Shown here: positions 1 to 7,962 of the stretch, in pieces
How the letters are laid out: every line of letters begins with the position of its first letter
Numbering within the stretch: the first letter of the stretch is position 1
Source of the DNA: Acidovorax sp. NCPPB 4044
GTDB taxonomy: Bacteria > Pseudomonadota > Gammaproteobacteria > Burkholderiales > Burkholderiaceae_C
DNA: 64,000 nt
Reading direction: 5' to 3'
Assembly: GCF_028069655.1 (NCBI RefSeq)
Contig: NZ_JAMCOS010000001.1
Coordinates: 5,176,001 to 5,240,000, forward strand
Program-made: the position numbers and the translations under genes
Notes under the pieces: model-generated
What the model saw: the letters and a program-made list of their open reading frames with translations, nothing else
Told to the model about the DNA's origin: nothing
Databases searched by the model: none

Positions 1-1
1 G

Positions 2-589
2 TGGCGCGTGCTGGTTCTCTGCGTGGGCCTGTGGTTCTGCGGGCCCGCGCTCGTGGCGGCGCAGACCGGGGGAGACATTTCCGACCTGCGCCTGGAGGCT
101 TCCGACAGCGGGCTCTACCTGTCGGCGTCGCTGCGGTTCGATCTTCCCGAGCAGGCCGAGGACGCGCTGTTCAAAGGCATTTCCGTCTATTTCATTGCCG
201 AGGCGGATGTGCTGAGAGAGCGCTGGTACTGGTCCGACAAGTCCGTGGCGCGGGCCGTGCGCTACCTGCGGCTGAGCTACCAGCCCCTCACCCGCCGCTG
301 GCGCCTCAACCAGTCGGCCGTGCCGTTCTCCCCCAATGGCCTGGGCGTGGTGCTGGGCCAGAGCTATGACGAGCTGGAGGATGCGCTGGCCTCGATGCAG
401 CGCATCGCCCGCTGGAAGATCGCAGAGGCGGACGACATCGACCGGCAGGCGGCCCACGTGGTGCATCTGCGCTTCCGGCTCGACATGTCACAGCTGCCCC
501 GCCCTTTCCAGATCGGTGCCATGGGGCGTTCGGGCTGGGACCTGTCCCTCTCGCGCACCGAGCGCCTGCCCATCGAACCGCAGCCATGA
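2..589 (+). CDS. DUF4390 exported protein (5' end outside window)
   Basis: The reading frame is open from base 2, so the true start probably lies before the window; a GTG at 8 is the first start codon inside it. The product begins with a hydrophobic stretch ending in Ala-Gln that looks like a signal peptide, so it is probably exported. The rest (about 170 residues) matches the DUF4390 family by overall pattern; its function is unknown. Its stop codon overlaps the ntrY start in an ATGA, so the two are translationally coupled. In beta-proteobacteria a DUF4390 gene commonly precedes ntrYX, which supports the call. Confidence 0.8.
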   Translation, partial: WRVLVLCVGLWFCGPALVAAQTGGDISDLRLEASDSGLYLSASLRFDLPEQAEDALFKGISVYFIAEADVLRERWYWSDKSVARAVRYLRLSYQPLTRRWRLNQSAVPFSPNGLGVVLGQSYDELEDALASMQRIARWKIAEADDIDRQAAHVVHLRFRLDMSQLPRPFQIGAMGRSGWDLSLSRTERLPIEPQP

Positions 590-2913
590 CGTCCCCTTCG
601 CCCCCACCGGCCTCCGGCACGGAATCCGCGGCGACACGCAACCCCCGGCAGGCGCGCGCCGCGCGCTGGGCGCTGGGCGTGGCCGCCGCCATCATGAGCG
701 CCATCGGCCTCGTGCTGCTGTTCCTGCTCACGGTGGCGACCAACAACCGGGCGCTGTACGAGCGCAACTACGCGTGGCTCTTCGGCCTGAACGTGCTGGT
801 GGCGCTGCTGCTCTTCGCCGTGCTGGTCTGGGTGGCCGTCCGGCTGGTGGTGCGCCTGCGGCGGGGGCGGTTCGGTAGCCGGCTGCTGGTCAAGCTCGCG
901 GGCATCTTCGCTGTCGTCGGGCTGGTGCCGGGGCTGCTCATCTACGTGGTGTCCTACCAATTCGTTTCGCGCTCCATCGAAAGCTGGTTCGACGTCAAGG
1001 TCGAGGGAGCACTCACGGCGGGGGTGAGCCTCGCGCGGGCCACCCTGGACACCCTGGCGAGCGACATGGCGACGCAGACACGCACCGCCGGCACCCAGTT
1101 GGCGCAGGTGCCGGACGCCGCGGCCGGGCTGGTGCTCGAACGTATCCGCGACCAGCTGGGTGCCACGGATATCGTGCTCTTCAACGGGTCGGGCCAACCC
1201 GTGGCCAGCGTCGGCCAATCCCGGTTCGACCTCAGTCCGGAACGCCCGGCACCCCAGCTGCTGCGCAACGCACGGCAGCAGCGCTCGGCCTTCCAGATCG
1301 AGGGGCTGGATGACGTGACCGACCCCCAAGCCGTGCAGAACGCGCGCGTGAAGACCCTGGTCGCTGTCGGCACGGCCAGCGTCGGCCTGCTGGCCGAGCC
1401 GCGCTACCTGCAAGCGACCATCCGCCTGCCCCAGGTGGTGGTCGCCAATGCATTGGCGGTGCAGGAAGCCAACCGCGAGTACCAGGAGCGCGCGCTCGCG
1501 CGCGGCGGGCTGCGGCGCATGTACATCGGTACGCTCACGCTCAGCCTGTTCCTGGCAGTCTTCGGAGCCGTGCTGCTCGCAGTCCTGCTGGGCCGGCAAT
1601 TGGCCCGCCCGCTGCTGGTGCTGGCGGAGGGGGTGCGGGAAGTCGCTTCGGGCAACCTGAGCCCCAAGGCCGTATTGCAGACCAGCGATGAGCTGGGCGG
1701 GCTCACCCGGTCCTTCGCCGTCATGACGCAGCAACTGGCGGACGCGCGTTCCGCCGTCGAGCGCAGCATGGGCGAGGTCGATGCGGCCCGCGCACGGCTG
1801 CAGACCATTCTGGACAACCTCACCGCCGGCGTCATCGTGATGGACGCCCAGGGCCGCATCCGCTCGACCAATCCGGGCGCCACGCGCATCCTGCGCGCGC
1901 CCATGGCCGCCTTCGAAGGGCGTCCTCTGGCCGACGTGCCGGGGCTGGCGGCATTCGCCTCGGCCGTGCAGGCGCACTTCGACGCATTCCTCGGCGACCG
2001 GGAGCAGCACGGGCTCGACCATTGGCAGCACCCGTTCGAGTTGCACGCGGCGGCTGCGGTCGGGGCCGGGCACTCCGGCCACGCCGGCCCGATCGGCAAC
2101 GGCACGAGCCTGGTGGCCCGCGGCGCGGAACTCCCCGATGCCCTCCGGCTGCTGGTGTTCGACGACATTTCCGAAATCGTTTCGGCCCAGCGCGCCCAGG
2201 CCTGGGGTGAGGTCGCACGCCGGCTCGCCCACGAGATCAAGAATCCGCTCACCCCGATCCAGCTGTCGGCCGAGCGCCTCGAGATGAAGCTCACCGGCAA
2301 GCTCGCAGCGACGGAGGAGGCCATCTTGGCCAAATCGGTCAAGACCATCGTCGAGCAGGTCGATGCGATGAAGCGGCTGGTCAACGAATTCAGGGACTAC
2401 GCGCGCCTGCCCGCGGCCGAATTGCACCGTCTGGACCTCAACGCGCTCGTGGCGGACATCCTGCAGCTCTACGGTGCCGAAAATGCCACGGTTCCCGTCG
2501 AGTCCGAGCTCGATCCGCGTTGCCCTCCCGTGGCCGGGGATGCGCAGCAGTTGCGCCAGGTCATCCACAACCTGCTGCAGAACGCGCAGGACGCCAGCGA
2601 GCAGCGTGCCCGCGAGCAGGGCATCCCCGCCGCGCCCGTGCGCATCGCCACCCGCTGGAGCGAAAACTCACGCCGTGTGCGGCTCACCGTGAGCGATGCC
2701 GGCACCGGGTTCCCTGCCCACATCCTGCAGAGGGCCTTCGAGCCGTATGTGACCACCAAGGCCCGCGGGACCGGGCTGGGGCTGGCCGTGGTGAAGAAAA
2801 TCGCCGACGAACATGGGGCCCGTATCGATCTTTCCAATCGCGTGGAAGATGGTGTGGTGCGGGGGGCGCAAGTGTCGCTATCATTCGCGCCTGAAACCTT
2901 CGTGGTTTATTAA
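586..2913 (+). CDS. ntrY: NtrY-type membrane sensor histidine kinase
   Basis: Nitrogen-regulation-type sensor kinase of 775 residues in the inner membrane. Three membrane segments lie near residues 25-50, 62-92 and 100-130, and a fourth near 308-340 is followed by a HAMP region (about 340-395). A PAS-like region spans about 405-520. The HisKA motif HEIKNPLTPIQLSAERL puts the phospho-accepting histidine near residue 549, and the C-terminal ATPase domain has the N box (HNLLQNAQDA), a DAGTGF G box and a GTGLGLAVVKK motif. The start overlaps the previous stop (ATGA). The next gene is its response regulator 37 bp downstream, so this is a DUF4390-ntrY-ntrX operon. The signal sensed is not visible in the sequence. 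Confidence 0.93.
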   Translation: MTSPSPPPASGTESAATRNPRQARAARWALGVAAAIMSAIGLVLLFLLTVATNNRALYERNYAWLFGLNVLVALLLFAVLVWVAVRLVVRLRRGRFGSRLLVKLAGIFAVVGLVPGLLIYVVSYQFVSRSIESWFDVKVEGALTAGVSLARATLDTLASDMATQTRTAGTQLAQVPDAAAGLVLERIRDQLGATDIVLFNGSGQPVASVGQSRFDLSPERPAPQLLRNARQQRSAFQIEGLDDVTDPQAVQNARVKTLVAVGTASVGLLAEPRYLQATIRLPQVVVANALAVQEANREYQERALARGGLRRMYIGTLTLSLFLAVFGAVLLAVLLGRQLARPLLVLAEGVREVASGNLSPKAVLQTSDELGGLTRSFAVMTQQLADARSAVERSMGEVDAARARLQTILDNLTAGVIVMDAQGRIRSTNPGATRILRAPMAAFEGRPLADVPGLAAFASAVQAHFDAFLGDREQHGLDHWQHPFELHAAAAVGAGHSGHAGPIGNGTSLVARGAELPDALRLLVFDDISEIVSAQRAQAWGEVARRLAHEIKNPLTPIQLSAERLEMKLTGKLAATEEAILAKSVKTIVEQVDAMKRLVNEFRDYARLPAAELHRLDLNALVADILQLYGAENATVPVESELDPRCPPVAGDAQQLRQVIHNLLQNAQDASEQRAREQGIPAAPVRIATRWSENSRRVRLTVSDAGTGFPAHILQRAFEPYVTTKARGTGLGLAVVKKIADEHGARIDLSNRVEDGVVRGAQVSLSFAPETFVVY

Positions 2914-2950
2914 CAACAAGTTACACGCAGCAAGAAGCACATCCGAACCC

Positions 2951-3670
2951 ATGGCAAACATATTGGTGGTCGACGACGAACTCGGTATCCGCGACCTGTT
3001 GTCCGAAATCCTGAACGATGAAGGACACAGCGTGGATCTGGCGGAGAACGCCACCCAGGCCCGGATCGCCCGGGCCGCCCATGGCTACGATCTGGTCCTT
3101 CTCGACATCTGGATGCCCGATACCGACGGCGTGTCATTGCTGAAGGAATGGGCCACGGCCGGCACCCTCACCATGCCGGTCATCATGATGAGCGGCCATG
3201 CCACCATCGACACCGCGGTCGAGGCCACCCGCATCGGCGCCTTCTCGTTCCTGGAAAAACCGATCACCCTGCAGAAGCTGCTGAAAGCGGTGGAGCAGGG
3301 ATTGGCGCGCACCTCGGCCCCTCCGGCCCCCGCCGCTCCCGCTGTGTCGTCGGCTGCGACCCAGGCTCTGCCGGCGGCCGCAGCAGCCACGGCTTCGGCA
3401 TCCGAGTCGGGACAGGTGCCCCAGCCCGCCCATGCCGTTCCCCAGCCCGTTGTGGCCACCGGGCCCAACTCGCACCAGGGTTTCGATCTCGACCGCCCGC
3501 TGCGCGAAGCACGTGACGGCTTCGAAAAAGCCTACTTCGAATTCCACCTGGCCCGGGAGGGCGGCTCCATGACGCGCGTCGCCGAAAAGACCGGCCTGGA
3601 GCGCACCCACCTCTACCGCAAACTGCGCCAGCTCGGCGTCGATCTGGGGCGCAGCAAGCGCAGCCAATAG
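2951..3670 (+). CDS. ntrX: NtrX-like response regulator lacking the AAA+ domain
   Basis: 239-residue response regulator. The receiver domain (residues 1-120) has the acidic pair DD at 8-9, the phospho-accepting Asp near residue 52 (LLDIWMPD) and the conserved Lys in EKPI. An Ala/Pro/Ser-rich linker of roughly 70 residues follows, then a C-terminal Fis-type helix-turn-helix (TRVAEKTGLERTHLYRKL). Classical NtrX has a central sigma-54-interacting AAA+ domain and about 450 residues; that domain is absent here and no frameshift is visible. The ATG at 2951 was chosen because the receiver fold begins there. Partner of the adjacent ntrY. Without the ATPase domain it probably acts on sigma-70 promoters or as a repressor; that is inference. 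Confidence 0.88.
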   Translation: MANILVVDDELGIRDLLSEILNDEGHSVDLAENATQARIARAAHGYDLVLLDIWMPDTDGVSLLKEWATAGTLTMPVIMMSGHATIDTAVEATRIGAFSFLEKPITLQKLLKAVEQGLARTSAPPAPAAPAVSSAATQALPAAAAATASASESGQVPQPAHAVPQPVVATGPNSHQGFDLDRPLREARDGFEKAYFEFHLAREGGSMTRVAEKTGLERTHLYRKLRQLGVDLGRSKRSQ

Positions 3671-3687
3671 CCAGACGCAGAAAAAAT

Positions 3688-3715
3688 TGCCGCCGCTGTT
3701 CAAGGCGGCAGTTTT
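3688..3715 (+). terminator. Rho-independent terminator after ntrX
   Basis: A 7-bp inverted repeat (TGCCGCC at 3688-3694, GGCGGCA at 3704-3710) is followed by a T run. An A run precedes it, so it could also work in the other direction. It lies 17 bp after the ntrX stop and just before the tRNA promoter. Confidence 0.75.
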
Positions 3716-3721
3716 TCTGGC

Positions 3722-3727
3722 TATAAT
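3722..3727 (+). promoter_or_regulatory. -10 box of the tRNA-Phe promoter
   Basis: A perfect TATAAT lies 10 bp before the tRNA 5' end. The -35 region overlaps the preceding terminator and is not close to consensus. Confidence 0.55.
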
Positions 3728-3737
3728 TCGAGGCTTA

Positions 3738-3813
3738 GGCCCGGTAGCTCAGTTGGTAGAGCAGCGGATTGAAAATCCGCGTGTCGATGGTTCGATTCCG
3801 TCCCAGGCCACCA
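3738..3813 (+). tRNA. tRNA-Phe (anticodon GAA)
   Basis: A 76-nt cloverleaf with encoded CCA. D stem GCTC/GAGC, anticodon stem GCGGA/TCCGC around loop TTGAAAA (anticodon GAA), T arm GATGG-TTCGATT-CCGTC. The acceptor stem GGCCCGG/CCAGGCC has a C-A mismatch at the fifth pair, where the usual partner would be G. Confidence 0.95.
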
Positions 3814-3843
3814 AACACCTTTCGGTAACGCCGAAAAAACATG

Positions 3844-3877
3844 AAGCCCTCAAGCAGCAATGTCTGAGGGCTTTTTT
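3844..3877 (+). terminator. Rho-independent terminator after tRNA-Phe
   Basis: A 9-bp perfect stem (AAGCCCTCA at 3844-3852, TGAGGGCTT at 3865-3873) is followed by a T run. It lies between the tRNA and the convergent gene ending at 3909. Confidence 0.85.
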
Positions 3878-3908
3878 GTTGCCTGGGCGCCTTGGCAAGT
3901 GGGCTCCC

Positions 3909-5453
3909 TCAGCGCAGCGGCAGCGCAATGCGCAGCACGTCGAAGGGCAGGAGCGGTGGTGGGTTCTTCTGGCGGTCGAGCTGTCCGTTGACCACCAGCA
4001 GCGCTCCGTCCTGCACGGCTGCCGTCGTGGGGTATTTCAGGCGCGGATCGCGCAGGCGCTGCACGATGCGGCCGCTGGACCCATCGGCTGCCAGCTCCAC
4101 CCGCACCAGTTCGTTGTCGGCATTGCGCACGACATACAGGTCGTTCGAGCCCATTAGCGCCAGGCCGTCGCCGTGGCGCAGGCCACCGCCTTCCAGGCGG
4201 ACCTCCGTCACCTCGCGCGTCGCCGTGTCGATGCGCCAGAGCTGGCCCGTGGCGAGCAGGACCGCGAAGAGCCTGCGGCCGTCGGGCGATGCCACGATGC
4301 CGTTCAGATTGATCTGGTTCGGCTGGTAGTGGATGGGTGTCTGGCGCAGATCCAGCCAGGGCTCCAGCGACATGGGTGCCCCCGGCGCGATCGCAATGCG
4401 CCAGAGCACGGGCCTGAACGAGTCCGTCACATACGCGTATTGCGGGGTCAGCGCGATGTCGTTGAGAAACGCCTGGCTGTCCTTCGGCCCCTCGATGACC
4501 GCCACCGTGGCGGCGTTCTGGAGGTCGATCGCCGCGACACTGTTGGCCGGACCGCCCGCCACCCACAGGCGGCCGTTGCCGTCCACCTTCATGCCGAAAG
4601 CGGCCTGGCGACCGGGCGATCCGCCCAGCTGGAATAGCTCGGCCTTCTGCGCGGCTGGTGCGATACGGTAGATATGGCCCTCGCTGCTCGATCCGACGTA
4701 GGCCATGCCCGTGCGCGCATCGAAGGCGATGCCCTCGGGATAGACGTTGCTGCCTTCGATCGTGGCCCGGCCCTGCACCATGCTGGGCTCTGCCGGCTCG
4801 ATGAGCCCGCACGCCAGCCGGTCCCCCGAATTGCCTGCCGGGTCGCTGGCGTAGTCGTCTTCCTTGTCGTGGACGATGAGCGTGCGGCCCAGCACGGATG
4901 TCTTGCTGCCGGGCTGCAGCGTGACGTGGGGATGGGTGAAGCGCAGCGTCCCTTGGCGGTTGGCCCCGACCTGGATGTTGGGCGCCTCGCCCGCGTGCGC
5001 TTCTTGCGGAGGCTGGCCGGGGCGGCCGTGGTTGCGGGTCATGTACGGATCGAAGTGGCCACCGGCCGCGCCGAATTCGACCACCTTGCCGGTGGCGGCA
5101 TCCGGGCCGGGCGCGCAGGCGCCGTGGGCATGGATGTGAAAGCCGTGCGCGCCGGGCGCCATGTCCTGCACTTCGATGGCGATCTCGACGCCTCCGCCCT
5201 GCGGCAATTCCCGCAGCAACGCCCGCCCTGCCGGAGCACCGGAGGCCGTCTTCAGCGCCACGTTGGCGGCCGCAAGGCGTTCTGGCCGTTCAGGCGCCAT
5301 GCCGGTGCCGGGCCCGCGCGACGCGTCGGCACGCGAGGCCCCCGCTGCAGGCATGTCGTAGTTCTCCAGCGCCGCGCAACCACCGAGCAGGAAGGCCGCA
5401 GCGCACGCGGCACGGGTGAGGTAAGGGGCGCGGTTACGGAAAGAATGGGTCAT
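3909..5453 (-). CDS. Exported lipoprotein: SodC-like domain fused to an SMP-30/NHL-like beta-propeller
   Basis: 514-residue protein with a lipoprotein signal (LLGGC, lipidated Cys near residue 26). Residues ~60-230 resemble Cu/Zn superoxide dismutase. They contain GFHIHAHG (Cu ligands), GGHFDP followed by NHGRP (metal ligands), HDKEDDY, and GNSGDRLACG with the active-site Arg and the disulfide Cys. Residues ~240-510 form repeated blades typical of SMP-30/gluconolactonase or strictosidine-synthase-like propellers (YPEGIAFD, GRLWVAGG, LNGIVASPDG). It would detoxify superoxide and/or bind a ligand in the envelope. The fusion is unusual, as SodC is normally about 170 residues. It lies 53 bp downstream of the PQQ-type dehydrogenase gene on the same strand. 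The ATG at 5453 starts the signal peptide; the frame stays open further upstream but overlaps the neighbouring gene. Confidence 0.82.
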   Translation of the reverse strand: MTHSFRNRAPYLTRAACAAAFLLGGCAALENYDMPAAGASRADASRGPGTGMAPERPERLAAANVALKTASGAPAGRALLRELPQGGGVEIAIEVQDMAPGAHGFHIHAHGACAPGPDAATGKVVEFGAAGGHFDPYMTRNHGRPGQPPQEAHAGEAPNIQVGANRQGTLRFTHPHVTLQPGSKTSVLGRTLIVHDKEDDYASDPAGNSGDRLACGLIEPAEPSMVQGRATIEGSNVYPEGIAFDARTGMAYVGSSSEGHIYRIAPAAQKAELFQLGGSPGRQAAFGMKVDGNGRLWVAGGPANSVAAIDLQNAATVAVIEGPKDSQAFLNDIALTPQYAYVTDSFRPVLWRIAIAPGAPMSLEPWLDLRQTPIHYQPNQINLNGIVASPDGRRLFAVLLATGQLWRIDTATREVTEVRLEGGGLRHGDGLALMGSNDLYVVRNADNELVRVELAADGSSGRIVQRLRDPRLKYPTTAAVQDGALLVVNGQLDRQKNPPPLLPFDVLRIALPLR

Positions 5454-5506
5454 GGCGGGTTGGCCTGCGGGCTGGTGTGGGGTTAGGGCGGGCTGTGGGG
5501 CGGCAA

Positions 5507-6781
5507 TCAGCGGCCCGTGTAGCTGATGCGGTAGATCACGCCGTTCTGGTCTTCGGCCAGCAGGAGGGATCCATCCCGTGCCTGCGCGAGCCCAGCCAGC
5601 CGGCCGAACTGTGCAGGCCGGCCCGCCTTCTCCCGCTCCGCCGCAGAAGGGGCCGGGCCGGGCTGCGACAGGGTGGTACCTGGTCGGGGCAGGAGCCAGC
5701 CGGCCGCGAACTCTTCCGTGCCCACGGGCTGGCCCGTTGCGTTGAAGCGCACCCGCACCACGTTGTACCCGCTGGGCTGCGAACGGTTCCATGATCCGCG
5801 GAAGGCAACGAAGGCATCGCCACGGTAGGCCTGCGGAAACTGCTCCCCCGTGTAGAACGCGAAGCCGATCGGCGCGGCGTGCGCGGTGTACTGCAGCGCC
5901 GGTGCTTCCGTCGTGGGGCAGAAGTCAGCCTTGGTGGTGTTCGGCGGCTCGTTGACCTGGAACTTCGTGACCCGCCGATCGCCCCAGCAATAGGGCCAGC
6001 CGTAGTGCTTGTTCAGCGAGATGGCGTTCAGCTCCTCCGGGGGCTCGTCATCGCCCTGGAAGTCGGAGCCGTGGTCGAAGCCGTAGAGCACGCCGGTGCG
6101 CGGATGCCAGCCGAAGCCGATGGTGTTGCGCAATCCCTGCGCCACCACTTCGCGGCCCGTGCCGTCCGGGCGCATGCGCAGCAGGGTGGCCGATTCGCCG
6201 TTGGTCTCCCGGCAGTTGTTGCAGGTGGAGCCCACCGAGAGATACAGCCAGCCGTCGGGCCCGAAGGCGATGGTGCGGTTGGGATGCTGGCCCGCATCGG
6301 GCAGGTCGTCGGCAAGCATGCGCGGGGTGGACAGCGTGCCGTCGCCCTGCACGTCGGCCACCAGCAGTTTCTTGTCGGTCACGAGGTAGAGCCGTTGACC
6401 GCGCAGGGCCAGTCCATGCGCGTATTTGGCGTTCTGCAGCACCACCTTTTGCTGGTCGGCGCGGCCGTCGCCATCGGTGTCGCGCAGCCACAGGACATCG
6501 CCCTGCTCGCGGCGGCTCGCATACACGTCGCCGTTGGGTGCGACGACCAGCCAGCGCACGTTGCGCAGGTCCTTCGCGAACACCGACACCTTGAACCCCG
6601 CGGGCACTCGCAGTTGGCCGAGCAGCGATTCCTCGAAACGCAGGGGCGTAGGCTCCAGCACGCCGCCGGTGACGGAGGTCGGCCCATCGCCGGGCGGCAG
6701 TTGGGAGTGCGCGGCAAGGCTGTTCAAGGCCAGGAAGAGGGCAATGGCGCTGGCCCGCGGCAACGGAGAGTGTGGATGCAT
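5507..6781 (-). CDS. PQQ-dependent sugar (sorbosone-type) dehydrogenase, exported
   Basis: 424 residues with an N-terminal signal peptide (cleavage likely after AAHS). The body is a beta-propeller of the glucose/sorbosone dehydrogenase family, with motifs VPAGFKVSVFA, DTDGDGRAD, HPNRTIAFGPDGWLYLSVG, LRNTIGFGWHP, YGWPYCWG and FRGSWNR. Such enzymes oxidise sugars or related alcohols in the periplasm using PQQ; the substrate cannot be told from sequence. Two Cys pairs (STCNNC and a later CP) suggest metal or disulfide sites. Probably co-transcribed with the SodC-propeller lipoprotein downstream, suggesting a shared extracytoplasmic redox role (inference). Confidence 0.85.
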   Translation of the reverse strand: MHPHSPLPRASAIALFLALNSLAAHSQLPPGDGPTSVTGGVLEPTPLRFEESLLGQLRVPAGFKVSVFAKDLRNVRWLVVAPNGDVYASRREQGDVLWLRDTDGDGRADQQKVVLQNAKYAHGLALRGQRLYLVTDKKLLVADVQGDGTLSTPRMLADDLPDAGQHPNRTIAFGPDGWLYLSVGSTCNNCRETNGESATLLRMRPDGTGREVVAQGLRNTIGFGWHPRTGVLYGFDHGSDFQGDDEPPEELNAISLNKHYGWPYCWGDRRVTKFQVNEPPNTTKADFCPTTEAPALQYTAHAAPIGFAFYTGEQFPQAYRGDAFVAFRGSWNRSQPSGYNVVRVRFNATGQPVGTEEFAAGWLLPRPGTTLSQPGPAPSAAEREKAGRPAQFGRLAGLAQARDGSLLLAEDQNGVIYRISYTGR

Positions 6782-6863
6782 GTTTCTGCTCGCTGGAGGG
6801 TCCCACCGTCGGTGAGCGATGGCAGGGAAGACAGGACAGGGAAGGCGAGAGCGGTGCGCGCGA

Positions 6864-6998
6864 TCAACCCGGCGGCACCGGAATGCCTGCAGGTGCCGGG
6901 GCGGGCGACGGCGGCGGCGCGGGCGGCAGGTCGCCCGGCGGGCGAGGCAGATCGTTCGGTACTTCGTGCAAAGGGTGTTCGGTCGGGGCCGTGGGCAT
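6864..6998 (-). CDS. Small proline-rich protein (44 aa)
   Basis: A 44-residue ORF preceded by a strong Shine-Dalgarno (AAGGAGAG, about 8 nt before the ATG). About 40% of the residues are proline (PPAPPPSPAPAP near the C-terminus); it has no signal peptide, membrane segment or recognisable domain. The ribosome-binding site is the main reason to call it real. It lies upstream of, and on the same strand as, the sugar dehydrogenase. Function unknown. Confidence 0.45.
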   Translation of the reverse strand: MPTAPTEHPLHEVPNDLPRPPGDLPPAPPPSPAPAPAGIPVPPG

Positions 6999-7108
6999 GC
7001 GGTCTCTCCTTCGGGCGATAGAGGAAGGTGCCGGCCACCGCGGCAGCGCCTGTCCCGACGGCGGAGGCGGGTCGGGGCGCTGCCGCGCGGGCAGGGCAGT
7101 GGCCGCGA

Positions 7109-7351
7109 CTATCGGGGCACCCCGGAGAGGCCTGCGTAGGACGGCGGCGCGGTGGAGTGCGCATGTGTGGGGCAGGCGCGCAGCGCACTGCATGCAAACG
7201 GCCGCCAGACAAGCCGGTCCTGCACCTCACAGAACCAGAAGCAGATCACGCTGCCATCGCCGTTGTCGTGGGTGACCAGCATGCGCGTGCCGCCCTCCCT
7301 GGGGCAGACGTGCGCGCCGGGCCGGAAGAAGGAAAGTGTGTCGCTGGGCAT
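7109..7351 (-). CDS. Small DUF2158-like protein
   Basis: 80-residue protein whose middle part (FRPGAHVCPREGGTRMLVTH, then a WF-containing strand) follows the pattern of the DUF2158/YodC family: a small beta-barrel-like fold with a conserved GG.RM core and a Cys-Trp-Phe strand. Function unknown. The ATG at 7351 puts the domain at the N-terminus as in the family; an ATG 45 bp upstream is an alternative. It has an extra C-terminal tail of about 25 residues that looks unstructured. Confidence 0.6.
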   Translation of the reverse strand: MPSDTLSFFRPGAHVCPREGGTRMLVTHDNGDGSVICFWFCEVQDRLVWRPFACSALRACPTHAHSTAPPSYAGLSGVPR

Positions 7352-7479
7352 GGGTGCATTGGAGCCATCCGCGGCCCGCGCGCCTTGCGATGGCACAAAC
7401 CCTGCGGTGTGCGCGGCACGGTCCTACGCGGACTGTCCAGGCCCAGCGAGAAGCGAAGCCGTGCCTGTGTCCGGCGCTT

Positions 7480-7851
7480 TCAGTCCGCAGGGGGATCGCC
7501 GTCCAGCGCGTCGTACTTGCGGCTGTGGCCCCTGGCCAGCGCGACGGGATAGCGGCGCTCATTGCAGGCCATCTTGCGCTGTGCTGCATCGATCAGGTCG
7601 ATGTCGAGCCGTGTGGCCAGTTGCACGAGGTAGAGCAGAACGTCGGCCATCTCGCTGCCCACGGCTTCCTTCTTGTCCGGCGGGAGCGCATCGCTCTGTG
7701 CTTCGGTCAGCCACTGGAAGTGTTCCAGCAGCTCCGCTGCCTCGACGATCAGCGCGGAAGCGAGGTTCTTGGGCGAGTGGAACGGCTCCCAGGCGCGAGC
7801 CTGGGCGAATTGACGGAGTTGCTCGGCCAGGGCATGGAGTTCGTGGGACAT
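7480..7851 (-). CDS. MazG-like nucleotide pyrophosphohydrolase
   Basis: 123-residue all-alpha NTP pyrophosphohydrolase of the MazG/RS21-C6 type. It has the SPKNLASALIVEAAELLEHFQW motif with the EAAEL metal-binding glutamates and the second E...D motif GSEMADVLLYL. Enzymes of this type hydrolyse non-canonical or excess dNTPs to dNMP plus PPi (house-cleaning). It is divergent from the phosphatase gene at 7963. The start was taken at the ATG at 7851, giving the usual length for a single-domain MazG-like protein. Confidence 0.88.
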   Translation of the reverse strand: MSHELHALAEQLRQFAQARAWEPFHSPKNLASALIVEAAELLEHFQWLTEAQSDALPPDKKEAVGSEMADVLLYLVQLATRLDIDLIDAAQRKMACNERRYPVALARGHSRKYDALDGDPPAD

Positions 7852-7962
7852 GGTCGGAAGGGGTTGCGCCAAGGGCAGTGTGCCGCCGATTGGAGCACGG
7901 CGTCCGCGGGGCAGTCGCCGAGTTGATCCCCGGAGGCATGTGCATCGCATACAGTGGCCGCC

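Noticed and set aside
364..2568. Long minus-strand open frame opposite ntrY (734 codons)
   Set aside because: It is antisense to a gene with clear kinase motifs, and the predicted protein is Arg/His/Gln-rich low-complexity typical of GC-rich shadow frames.
5454..5792. Upstream extension of the SodC-propeller protein
   Set aside because: It overlaps the sugar dehydrogenase gene and would bury the lipoprotein signal in the middle of the protein.
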